Shown here: piece after piece, positions 24,383-31,905 of the stretch | How positions within the stretch are numbered: the stretch's first letter is position 1 | How the letters are laid out: each line of letters begins with the position of its first letter | Assembly (NCBI GenBank): GCA_016931535.1 | Contig: JAFGEP010000096.1 | Location: 313,251 to 377,250 of the forward strand | Direction of reading: 5' to 3' | Source: Bradymonadales bacterium | Lineage (GTDB): Bacteria; Myxococcota_A; Bradymonadia; JAFGEP01 | Length of the DNA: 64,000 nt | The notes under the pieces: generated by a model | Told to the model about the DNA's origin: nothing | Seen by the model: only the letters and a program-made list of their open reading frames with translations | Databases searched by the model: none | Made by a program: the position numbers and the translations under genes

Positions 24383-26511
24383 GGGGTTGTCTCCTCCAGG
24401 TCGAACCCATACCCTCCCAGCGGAAGAAACACCGACAGCAGGAATCGGTTGTTGATCTGGTAGGGCTGACCCGACGAGGCGGTGCCCATCGTCCAGTTGG
24501 CGAGCCCCAACCCGATCCAGCGGTCGAGCAGCAGCCGGATCTCCGCTCCACCCATCACCCTGGAGATCTCGAAGGCCGCCTGTCCTGAGATGGGTGCCAG
24601 AAGAGAGAGCAGGTCGTAGGACAACCCCACCTCGATCTCGATTCCAGATCGGGGAGGATCGAGGCCGCGGTAGACGAACTCGAGGTAGCTCTCCAGGAAG
24701 TTCTGCAAGGCGAAGTTGTGGGGAGAAGGCTCGAGACGTCGCCGTCCTCCGATGGTCAGGCGGGCGAATCGGCCTGGCGAGTGTTCCTCGCGGTTTTGCA
24801 GCCTCAGCGAGAGATCCATGGTGAGCTGGGGATCGGTGTCGAACGCCTCGGCATCCAGAAAGGGCAGAGAAACGCCACCCATGACGATGAACTGGAGGAT
24901 CTGGTTCTGTCCCGGATCTCCGAGGCGGGTTCCCACCAGGGCGTCAACCAGGGTTCCATCGCGGTTTCTGGCGATGCCGCCTTCCGCATCGCTGGCGCCC
25001 GCCGGCCCGGTGGAGGCGTACTGGTGGCGCCGAAAGGCAAGGCGGGCCTGGAAGGAGGAGTCCAGAAGAAGGCCGGCGAACAGCTGATCGTACCCTGCGG
25101 CTTGAAACCTGGGCTCCCGATAACGCAAGTGCGAGGCGCCCAAAAAAAGGGAGGCGCTCAGGTCGAGGGAGGTGAGGTCGAAGGTCAGATCGCCTCCCAG
25201 GCGGCGGTGCGGCGCGACCAGCGATTCCGGATAGTCCCTGGTCTCACCTGGGGTCAGAAGGCCTTGTGCGGTCGCTGCAAGCCGGCAATGCGCCCCCACG
25301 AAGCACCCCACCGGCAGTCGGCCCCGGATCATCCCTCCGCCATGGAATCCGCTGTACTCGGAGTGGCGAAACAGCTGGTCGCGAACCAGCAGGAGAGCGG
25401 TCGCCAGCGACGGCTCGCTGGTAGGGGCAACGGCAGCCACAGGGCGGTCAGGCCAGAACAGGCTGGCCGCCAGGAGACTGCGAGCCCATAGCTCCCCCTC
25501 GCGTTCGCTCGACTCCAGCCCGACGCGCAGGTCGGGAAAGCCCTGCACCCAGGTGGTGTCCAGCTGGGCACGGGCGGCAAACCTCCGTCTTGCGTCATCG
25601 GTCGACGTGGCTCCATCGAAAGAAAGCGAAAGCAGGGTGGCATCACGGCAGAAATTGAAGCCGCGTTCGATGGCCAGCAGCTCCGCCTGCAGCCGTCGCA
25701 AGGGATGAAGCAGCGTCTCCACCTTGTCGAGGGCGCAAGAGAAGATGCGACCATCCAGTCGCGAGCGGGCACTTTGCAGCGCTTCTCGCGCAGAAGCGAC
25801 GCAGCTCCCCGAGTATTCGGCGGTACGTAAGAGCCTGCGCTCGAGACGATCCGCCTGTCGATGCCACTGGACCAGCACTCCGAACACCTCCGGCTTTCCC
25901 CGCAAAAGGGCGTGAAGGCGGATCCCGCGGTCGAAAGCCAAGCGTTGTGGGGTGCTCAGCCGATCGCGGAGGTGCAACGGTTCGAGGCGGGAAGCGGTGA
26001 TCGCCAGCACTTCCCAGGAGGTGTCTTCCAGAAGAGAAAGCAATGGAGATGGGTCCTGGGTTAGGGCCCCAAGGGGGTAGCTTCCCGCCGCGGACGCCCT
26101 CACGGAGGCTTCGCTGTCTGTCAGTAGGCGGCTCAGCCAGTCGATCGCCTGCGGTTCCAGGCTACGTCCCAAGGCGCCTGCCACCGCAATACGCACCGCA
26201 GGGTCATCATCGCCGACCAGAATGTGCAGCGCTTCGACTCCCCCTTCACGGGGATCCCAGCATCCCGCCACGTAACGCCGGACCAGCGCGGAGGGATCGA
26301 GCAGGCCGATGGACAGCTCCTGCCATCTCGAGGCAGCACAGAGCTCGATGACCGCCGCCAGTCTCTGCTCCGGAGAGCCGGCGATCAAACGAATGTCTCC
26401 GGGTATCGGTTGAGCCAGGGCAATCGACGGGGAGAAGAGGACGGTCCAGTAAAGGATGAGTGCCACCCCCAAAGAACACAACGACTGTCCGGGGCGGCGA
26501 TTCCTGGCCAA
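24376..26511 (-). CDS. HEAT-repeat / outer-membrane beta-barrel fusion protein A
   Basis: A 711-residue protein with the same layout as the gene that follows it: signal peptide 1-33, HEAT-like repeats 40-190 (DPSALVRRYVAGCWDPREGG, DDDPAVRIAVAGALGRSL), a cysteine-bearing helical region 200-310, and a beta-strand-rich C-terminal half with barrel-like strands such as FLLSVFLPLGGYGFDL. It ends in Trp rather than Phe. The similarity to protein B is in architecture and is weak in sequence by eye. It lies downstream of the Spy-like gene with a 200-bp gap containing a 14-bp tandem repeat. Function unknown. Confidence 0.65.
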   Translation of the reverse strand: MARNRRPGQSLCSLGVALILYWTVLFSPSIALAQPIPGDIRLIAGSPEQRLAAVIELCAASRWQELSIGLLDPSALVRRYVAGCWDPREGGVEALHILVGDDDPAVRIAVAGALGRSLEPQAIDWLSRLLTDSEASVRASAAGSYPLGALTQDPSPLLSLLEDTSWEVLAITASRLEPLHLRDRLSTPQRLAFDRGIRLHALLRGKPEVFGVLVQWHRQADRLERRLLRTAEYSGSCVASAREALQSARSRLDGRIFSCALDKVETLLHPLRRLQAELLAIERGFNFCRDATLLSLSFDGATSTDDARRRFAARAQLDTTWVQGFPDLRVGLESSEREGELWARSLLAASLFWPDRPVAAVAPTSEPSLATALLLVRDQLFRHSEYSGFHGGGMIRGRLPVGCFVGAHCRLAATAQGLLTPGETRDYPESLVAPHRRLGGDLTFDLTSLDLSASLFLGASHLRYREPRFQAAGYDQLFAGLLLDSSFQARLAFRRHQYASTGPAGASDAEGGIARNRDGTLVDALVGTRLGDPGQNQILQFIVMGGVSLPFLDAEAFDTDPQLTMDLSLRLQNREEHSPGRFARLTIGGRRRLEPSPHNFALQNFLESYLEFVYRGLDPPRSGIEIEVGLSYDLLSLLAPISGQAAFEISRVMGGAEIRLLLDRWIGLGLANWTMGTASSGQPYQINNRFLLSVFLPLGGYGFDLEETTPW

Positions 26512-26646
26512 TCGGTCGGTTTCGTTGGATTCACCCCGCTTGGCATTCAGCTGTGAGCTAGCGGTGTTCAGTTCTGGGTTCTCCGCTATTTGCAGTTGGA
26601 CTTGTCAGCCGGATCCTCCAGGGATTCTATACCGCTGTCAGCCCTC

Positions 26647-26700
26647 ACCTGTCAGCTGTTACCTGTCGGCTGTTACCTGTCGGCTGTTACCTGTCGGCTG
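26647..26700. repeat. Tandem 14-bp repeat (3.9 copies)
   Basis: The unit ACCTGTCGGCTGTT occurs at 26647, 26661, 26675 and 26689 (last copy 12 bp); the first copy has one change (A for G). Related CTGTCAGC fragments precede it (26635-26645). It lies in the 200-bp gap between the Spy-like gene and HEAT-barrel A, in the leader or promoter of the latter, and 14 is not a multiple of three, so it is non-coding. Confidence 0.85.
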
Positions 26701-26711
26701 CAAGCCGGAGA

Positions 26712-27362
26712 TCAGAGCGGTGGGGGAGGAGGAGGTTCGCCCCGCCAGGGTCTCATGGGGGGGCGGTCGTTGCCTTCTTGCGCGCCCAATCGGCGCTCGC
26801 CTCGGCGACCGCGGCGTACTTCCCGGAACATCTGCTGCACCTCCCCTTCGAACTGGGGAATGAAGAGCATGAGGGCGGCGCGCTGGCGCGGTTCGAGAAT
26901 AGCTGCCGAGTGCTGTACCAGGGCCACCCTGGCTTGCTCGATCTGCAGGTGCAGCGACATGATCTCGTCCACGAGCTGGGCGATCTCCTGTGGGCTGCCG
27001 GTCGCCTGCTCCAAGTAGGTGCGAAGCTGGTTGCCTCGATCCTCCAGTTGGGCTTGCAGGGCCTCCATCTGGAGGTCGTATTCGTCGAGCAGGTCAAAGA
27101 GCTGGATGGCGGTATTTTCCGGCATCTCGATCATCTCGGTGAGTCGCCAGGCACGTAGGATGCGGAGCCGCTGGCGGATCTGTTCCCGCTGCTGTTGCAG
27201 ATCCGGCTCGCTGGGCTCCTCTTGCCCCTCGACCGCCTGCATCTCCTGGGGAGGAGCGGGATCGGGTGGCTGTTGTGCCGCCAGCTGGGCCCCCGGGCTG
27301 ATCACCCAGGAGATGAGCACGGCTGCCATCCAAGTCAGAGCGCGCGTCGTTGTTCTTCTCAT
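26712..27362 (-). CDS. Spy/CpxP-like periplasmic protein
   Basis: A 216-residue protein. Signal peptide is about 1-30 (LTWMAAVLISWVIS, cleavage near LAAQ). The mature part is a charged helical protein with ILRAWRLTEMIEMPENTAIQ and LLDEYDLQMEALQAQLEDRG, then an Arg-rich end and a Pro-rich tail. Shape and context match the Spy/CpxP or heavy-metal-sensor helical family, which protects or senses periplasmic proteins. The LTxxQ motif is not strict. ATG 27362 has GGAGGAA six bases upstream; the ATG at 27368 sits directly against it. Follows the anti-sigma-like gene by 38 bp. Confidence 0.65.
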   Translation of the reverse strand: MRRTTTRALTWMAAVLISWVISPGAQLAAQQPPDPAPPQEMQAVEGQEEPSEPDLQQQREQIRQRLRILRAWRLTEMIEMPENTAIQLFDLLDEYDLQMEALQAQLEDRGNQLRTYLEQATGSPQEIAQLVDEIMSLHLQIEQARVALVQHSAAILEPRQRAALMLFIPQFEGEVQQMFREVRRGRRGERRLGAQEGNDRPPMRPWRGEPPPPPPL

Positions 27363-27400
27363 GGCCATTTCCTCCACTGGCAAGGGCGTGTGGCCCACGG

Positions 27401-28066
27401 TCATCCGTCCAGCAGCTGCTCGATCTGATCGAGGTCTTCTTGGGTCAAGCCTCGAAGTGTCCACATATCGGTGTCAGCGAACGGATCTTCCCAGGCATAA
27501 GGAGACACCTCCGTATCGTCGTCGCTTTCGGCCCAGCTCTTCACCAGCTCGTCGGAGAGCCGATAGCTCTTGTGGGACAGAAAACCCTGACTCCACAGGG
27601 CATCGGGAAGAACGAGCGCGACCACCGTTTGCGAGGTTTCCTCCGTCAAGGGCTGCGGTTCAATGACGGGGATGGGAGCAACCTCGGGGGCCGCCGGTTT
27701 CTCCAGACTGGTCAGAGGGGTCGGGGTTTCCAGCTCCTCAGGAGATTTCGGCCAGATCGCCAGCAAGGCGAGCCCGACGGCGGCTACGCCTGCCACAGTC
27801 AGCCAGACCGGTCGGCGGCCGGGCAGCTCGAAACCCAGCCAGCGACGGATCCGGCGGCCGAGGCGCCTGACAGCCCTTGGCTTTCGGGTGGGCAAAGGGG
27901 TTACCATCAGCTCGTTGCAGATGCGCTGTCCAAGAGCGGCCCAGTACTGCTCGTCTTCAGGAGTGTACCGGTCCTCTCGGAGAGCCTCCACCAGGCGGTC
28001 AAGCTGGGGATCCCGGGTCTCGTCCCGTAGATCGAGGTCATCATGGTGGCGAACCGGTTCTTTCAT
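27401..28066 (-). CDS. Anti-sigma-factor-like membrane protein
   Basis: A 221-residue protein with a cytoplasmic N-terminal part (1-85; PQLDRLVEALREDRYTPEDE and a basic stretch before the membrane), one membrane helix (about 86-106; WLTVAGVAAVGLALLAIW) and an acidic periplasmic domain. Its ATG overlaps the stop of the ECF sigma gene (ATGA), the standard sigma/anti-sigma arrangement. No HxxxCxxC zinc motif is seen. Predicted to hold the sigma factor at the membrane until envelope stress releases it; this is inference from context. Confidence 0.7.
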   Translation of the reverse strand: MKEPVRHHDDLDLRDETRDPQLDRLVEALREDRYTPEDEQYWAALGQRICNELMVTPLPTRKPRAVRRLGRRIRRWLGFELPGRRPVWLTVAGVAAVGLALLAIWPKSPEELETPTPLTSLEKPAAPEVAPIPVIEPQPLTEETSQTVVALVLPDALWSQGFLSHKSYRLSDELVKSWAESDDDTEVSPYAWEDPFADTDMWTLRGLTQEDLDQIEQLLDG

Positions 28067-28671
28067 GTCTTCACCGTGTTCGGGCTTGGCGACGGTTGAG
28101 CCTTGGCGGCTTGTTTTTCCAGCAACCCTTTGAGTGATTTCAGCCCGTGGTGAAAATTCACGCGGGCGCTGAGCTCGGAGATGCCGATCGCCTCTCCGAT
28201 CTCGCGGAAAGACAGTTCGGCATCGATACGTAGCAGGATGGACTGTCGCTGCTTGTCCGGGAGGAAGGATATCGCCTGGCGCATGGCCTGGCGTTGGGAC
28301 CGGTGCACCAGGTCGGACTCGGCGCGGGGGGAGGAGGTCAGGTCACTTTGGTCGAGCGGTTGGAACGAGCGGGAAGACTGATCCCGGATGTGGTTTTTGG
28401 CCAGATTGACGGCGATCCGGAAGAGCCAGCTGGCGAACATCCGGGGTTGGTTGAGCTGATCGAGCCGGGAAAAGGCGGTCACCAGGGTACGTTGGGTCAG
28501 GTCGGCAGCATCCTGCTCATGGTGGACGTATCGAAACAAAAGGGCAAACACGCGCTTCTGGTACTTCTCTACCAGCGGTTCAAAGGCCTTGCGGTCACCG
28601 GCCAGGGTTTCTTCTACCCGGAGCGCGTCCTCCGCAGCCTGTTGGGCCGCATCCGTCGAACTTGAACCCAT
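28063..28671 (-). CDS. ECF-type RNA polymerase sigma factor
   Basis: A 202-residue sigma factor. Region 2 spans about 30-100 (FEPLVEKYQKRVFALLFRYV, DAADLTQRTLVTAFSRLDQL, FASWLFRIAVNLAKNHIRDQ). Region 4 is near 135-190 (AISFLPDKQRQSILLRIDAE, LSFREIGEAIGISELSARVN). ATG 28671 gives the usual ECF length with AGGTGG upstream; the open frame continues 74 codons further without sigma-like sequence. It directs transcription of a stress regulon and is co-translated with the anti-sigma-like gene. The downstream Spy-like and HEAT-barrel genes are the likeliest targets. Confidence 0.93.
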   Translation of the reverse strand: MGSSSTDAAQQAAEDALRVEETLAGDRKAFEPLVEKYQKRVFALLFRYVHHEQDAADLTQRTLVTAFSRLDQLNQPRMFASWLFRIAVNLAKNHIRDQSSRSFQPLDQSDLTSSPRAESDLVHRSQRQAMRQAISFLPDKQRQSILLRIDAELSFREIGEAIGISELSARVNFHHGLKSLKGLLEKQAAKAQPSPSPNTVKT

Positions 28672-28879
28672 CTGTCTTGCCACCTGAAGCTGATGGGGCG
28701 CCAGGGCCTTCCTGGTCTCAGGCGAGGCTGGCGGCGCCGATCTTCCCTTCCTCAGCTTCCCCTGTCCGCGCTGCTCGGGGCAAATCGAATCGTCGATCGG
28801 CCAGCAGCCCAACGGAGCGGGGAACGGCTCCAGGTCAGGTATTACCACCCCCCCTGGAGCCGTGAGCAACCGTCTTTCC

Positions 28880-29665
28880 CTACTCGGAGGCATTTTCTCT
28901 CAGCTCGTTCTCGATCTCCAGGATCCGCTCTTCGAGAACCATCGCTCCCCTGGAGAATCGCTCCACGAATTCGTCCGGGTTCGCCAGAAACCGCTCCACC
29001 GGATCTCCAGGTCCCTCCTCCGCGATTTCCAATGGGTTTCCCAGTCCTTGTCCTCGGCTCCGTCCAGCCCGGTCACCGCGTCCAGCCCGGTCACCGCGTC
29101 CAGCCCGGTCACCGCGTCCAGCCCGGTCACCGCGTCCAGCCCGGTCACCGCGTCCCTCGCCGGCAACTTCACTACGATGCTGGCCGCGTCCCTGAGGTCC
29201 CTCCGCAGCTCGGGCTGCTCGGCGTCCCATGGCGGGGGGCGGCACTTCGATTCCCTGGGCGGTTTCCGCCAGGGCGATGGCTTCTTCCGTTTCGCCCATC
29301 AGGTAGGTGGCCACGGCTGCCATCAGGTATCCCATGCGCTGGGCGTGGAGTACACCTGGTCCCAGTTGGGCCGGAGCCTGCAGACCCAAGGTGGAGGGGT
29401 CGAACTGGGCCACGGCCAAAAAATGCCTCTTGGCTTCATCCAGTTGGCCATCCATCAGGTAGTAGCGCCCGAGGGTGAGGTGCAGGTGACCCAGCTGCCG
29501 CGCCAGAGCGCCCGGATGGCTGCCGTCCGGGATCTCATCCAACAGCTCGGGCCCCGGTCCAGGTTCTTCCTGCACAGCCGGTTGGGCCATGGCGAACAGT
29601 GCCGATCCTGCGATGAGGGTGACGGTGATGAGTACAGTCAGGCTTGTTTTTACTTTGGGTGTCAT
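28880..29665 (-). CDS. Exported TPR-like protein with (GDRAGR)5 repeat
   Basis: A 261-residue protein. The signal peptide is about 1-28 (VLITVTLIAGSALFAMA-Q). The middle has two TPR-like helix pairs (LGHLHLTLGRYYLMDGQLDE, AKRHFLAVAQFDPSTL). Then comes a run of five identical GDRAGR hexapeptides encoded by a perfect 18-bp DNA repeat, and last a charged coiled coil (LEERILEIENELRE). ATG 29665 has GGAGG nine bases upstream. It precedes the ECF sigma gene by 208 bp on the same strand and may belong to the same regulon. Function unknown. Confidence 0.7.
   Translation of the reverse strand: MTPKVKTSLTVLITVTLIAGSALFAMAQPAVQEEPGPGPELLDEIPDGSHPGALARQLGHLHLTLGRYYLMDGQLDEAKRHFLAVAQFDPSTLGLQAPAQLGPGVLHAQRMGYLMAAVATYLMGETEEAIALAETAQGIEVPPPAMGRRAARAAEGPQGRGQHRSEVAGEGRGDRAGRGDRAGRGDRAGRGDRAGRGDRAGRSRGQGLGNPLEIAEEGPGDPVERFLANPDEFVERFSRGAMVLEERILEIENELRENASE
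29063..29152. repeat. Five perfect 18-bp tandem repeats inside a coding region
   Basis: The unit TCCAGCCCGGTCACCGCG occurs five times without a mismatch at 29063, 29081, 29099, 29117 and 29135. It is in frame in the minus-strand TPR gene, where it encodes GDRAGR. Perfect identity implies recent expansion or active homogenisation. Confidence 0.95.
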
Positions 29666-29943
29666 GTTCAAAAACCTCCATCAAATCATTGGGGTTGTCG
29701 CGATCGGCACCCCGCGGGGTGCCGCTTGGGTGACTGGGTAGGTGCCTGGGCCGGACGATCGGGGTCCTCCTTTCACCTCCACAGTCAACTGGCAAGACAC
29801 GCTGGCGGTGATCGTGTTAAACAGGCCGGGTAAAGGCCGTTCTCTGTCGGCCTGAGCGGGATCTGACCTCCGCTGGAGGTCGGCCGGGCCGGTGTCAGGC
29901 GGAAATGGTAACGGCCAGCCAGGTCAAAGGTGGGCACGAGATC

Positions 29944-30543
29944 ATGGGCGTCAATCAGAACGAAGCGCTGGGGTTGATGCGGGAGATCCTGCAGGACGGG
30001 TTTTTTGACCTCCAGGTGGAGTGCTACGAGCTCCAGGAGGATCTGGCCGAGGGGATCTGCACCATCTGTATGTCGGTTCGGAACAAGACCACTGGCGAGC
30101 TCCTGTCGATCGAGGGGCGCGGTGTGGGTCTGGTGGATGCGGCATTCCAAGGATTGATCGGCAGATTGTCGAGCGAGTATCCCTCCCTGAGGAGCATCTC
30201 CTTCTCGCTGTTCGATCTCAAGGGGCTGTTGGATTCAGGGGGACCGAGTCGGACTGATGCGGAAGCTCAGGTGGCCATCGGGGTCCGCAACAGCTACGGA
30301 AGCGAGTTCCGGTTCGAGCGCACCTCCCGCAGCGTGAGTCATGCCTGTATCCAGGCCACAACGGACGCGGTGGAGTACTTCGTCAACTCGGAGCGGACCT
30401 TCATCAAGCTGTACCAGATCCGAAATTACTGGGAGCAGGGAAAGCGCCAGGACCTGGTCGAGAAGTACACCGAGATGATGACCCGGATCGTGGTCAATAC
30501 CTCCTACAGCGAAGTGATCGAGCGGATCCGGAAGCAAGGCTGA
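29944..30543 (+). CDS. Stand-alone LeuA-type regulatory (allosteric) domain protein
   Basis: A 199-residue protein. Residues about 15-160 follow the pattern of the C-terminal dimerisation/allosteric domain of 2-isopropylmalate synthase. They include ELLSIEGRGVGLVDAAFQGL, ISFSLFDLKGLLD, TDAEAQVAIGVRNSYGSEFR and the helix VSHACIQATTDAVEYFVNSE. There is no TIM-barrel catalytic domain. ATG 29944 has GGTGGG nine bases upstream; ATG 29905 is a longer alternative. In LeuA this domain binds leucine. Here it could be a free amino-acid sensor or partner subunit, but no leucine gene is nearby. Confidence 0.7.
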   Translation: MGVNQNEALGLMREILQDGFFDLQVECYELQEDLAEGICTICMSVRNKTTGELLSIEGRGVGLVDAAFQGLIGRLSSEYPSLRSISFSLFDLKGLLDSGGPSRTDAEAQVAIGVRNSYGSEFRFERTSRSVSHACIQATTDAVEYFVNSERTFIKLYQIRNYWEQGKRQDLVEKYTEMMTRIVVNTSYSEVIERIRKQG

Positions 30544-30690
30544 TCGGTCAGGCAGCCCGCAACCCCCTACAGCCCCAAACGATTGCGTTGGTTGCGTTTG
30601 GCGGAGCGTTTTGCCCAAACCGTATTCATTCCCACCGGTTGGTGCGACGAATAGCGCGGTAGCCTCAGCTCCTCGTCGCCGGTCTTGCCT

Positions 30691-31905
30691 TCAGGGTGAG
30701 GGTGGTTTCACCACCGGCTCGGATGGGTCCGGCTGTCCGACAGACTGAGCCGGGAGGGTGCCGGCTGGAGCCGGTGGTGTTGTTGCCGGGAAAAGGGGCT
30801 GGTTGGGCGCCTGGTAACCGGACTGCCCGGAGAGGTGACCGGGGGCCAGGATCTCGATGATCAGAGAGGCGGCGTCCTGATAGCGGCCCGCATCGGCCAG
30901 GGCGATGCTGCGGACGAGGGGGATCATCTCCAGATGTTCCTGTGCCGTGGTTCGGGTGAGCTGCTCCAGCCGGTCGACCAGCGCCAGGGCGTTGTTGGCG
31001 GTCTGGATGCCCTCGTAGGCAGACTGCCGGTGAAGTGCGTACAGCAGGCCATAGTAGGCCGACAGGAGGGAGGGATCTTGCTCGATGGCCTGGCCGAAGC
31101 GATCGGTGGCCTGGGTGTAGTTGCCATTCACCAGGTCGATCTGTCCCTGGGCGGCAAGGATACGGGCCGCGATGCTGGGATCGCTCTGGGTGTCATGGCC
31201 CAGGTTGCCGGCGATGCGATAGCGTTCGTGCACGAGGCCCCACCGCTCGACCGTTGCCACCGGGATCAGCGAATCGTCGGTGGGCTCGAAGCAGGCCTTG
31301 TCTTCGGCCACGAGGGCATCAGCCAGCTGCCGGTGTATCTGTTGCAGGTCGGGATGGGCGTAGCCGGTCCTGAGCAGGGTCTGGTAGAAGAAGTAGGCTC
31401 CGGTGTTTTCCTCGTTCAGAATGGGGCCGGTAGCGAGCCGCTGCCGAAAGGCCTCGAGGGCAGCCTGCTGCGAGGGAGGCGCGGAGGGGGGGACGGTCCG
31501 GTCGGCCCGATGCGAGTTGGCCTCCTCCCGTTCGCGTCTCACGGCCGATTCTCGGTCCGCTGATCTTCGCGCCTGCCGGGCGTGGTCCAGGAAATGCTCC
31601 AGGTAGAGGTCGTAGTAGTAGACGGCCTGTTCCCAGTCCTCCAGGTAGAAATAGGCTCGAGCCAGACCGATGTAATACCTGGCCCCCGATGGTTCGGCCT
31701 GGATAGCCTGACGGAGCAGGGTAGAGGCCTGTTGATAGTCTCTCTGCCGGTAAGCACCTCGCGCCTGGTCGTAGTAAATCTGCCCCGGAGGCTCATCCGC
31801 CTGGGGGGGCTGCTGGGCCGAGGCCTCGGTCGGCAAGAGCAGCGCGCAGCACAACAGGAGGGGCAGCGGGCTTGCAGAGATCAGCGTGGGACAACCGGCT
31901 CGCAT
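30691..31905 (-). CDS. Periplasmic TPR protein
   Basis: A 404-residue protein. Signal peptide is about 1-30 (LPLLLCCALLLPTEASA). TPR units at about 45-115 (YDQARGAYRQRDYQQASTLL, IGLARAYFYLEDWEQAVYYY) and 255-300 (GQIDLVNGNYTQATDRFGQA) flank a less regular middle. A Pro-rich tail of about 45 residues closes it. Its ATG overlaps the stop of the upstream PEGA-barrel gene by one base (TGATG), so the two proteins are made together and probably interact in the periplasm. Confidence 0.8.
   Translation of the reverse strand: MRAGCPTLISASPLPLLLCCALLLPTEASAQQPPQADEPPGQIYYDQARGAYRQRDYQQASTLLRQAIQAEPSGARYYIGLARAYFYLEDWEQAVYYYDLYLEHFLDHARQARRSADRESAVRREREEANSHRADRTVPPSAPPSQQAALEAFRQRLATGPILNEENTGAYFFYQTLLRTGYAHPDLQQIHRQLADALVAEDKACFEPTDDSLIPVATVERWGLVHERYRIAGNLGHDTQSDPSIAARILAAQGQIDLVNGNYTQATDRFGQAIEQDPSLLSAYYGLLYALHRQSAYEGIQTANNALALVDRLEQLTRTTAQEHLEMIPLVRSIALADAGRYQDAASLIIEILAPGHLSGQSGYQAPNQPLFPATTPPAPAGTLPAQSVGQPDPSEPVVKPPSP

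Noticed and set aside
28862..29833. 323-codon plus-strand open frame across the 18-bp repeat region
   Set aside because: It is opposite the TPR gene, has no signal or domain, and is open mainly because the 18-bp repeat keeps all frames clear of stops. The minus-strand frame has a signal peptide and TPR pattern.
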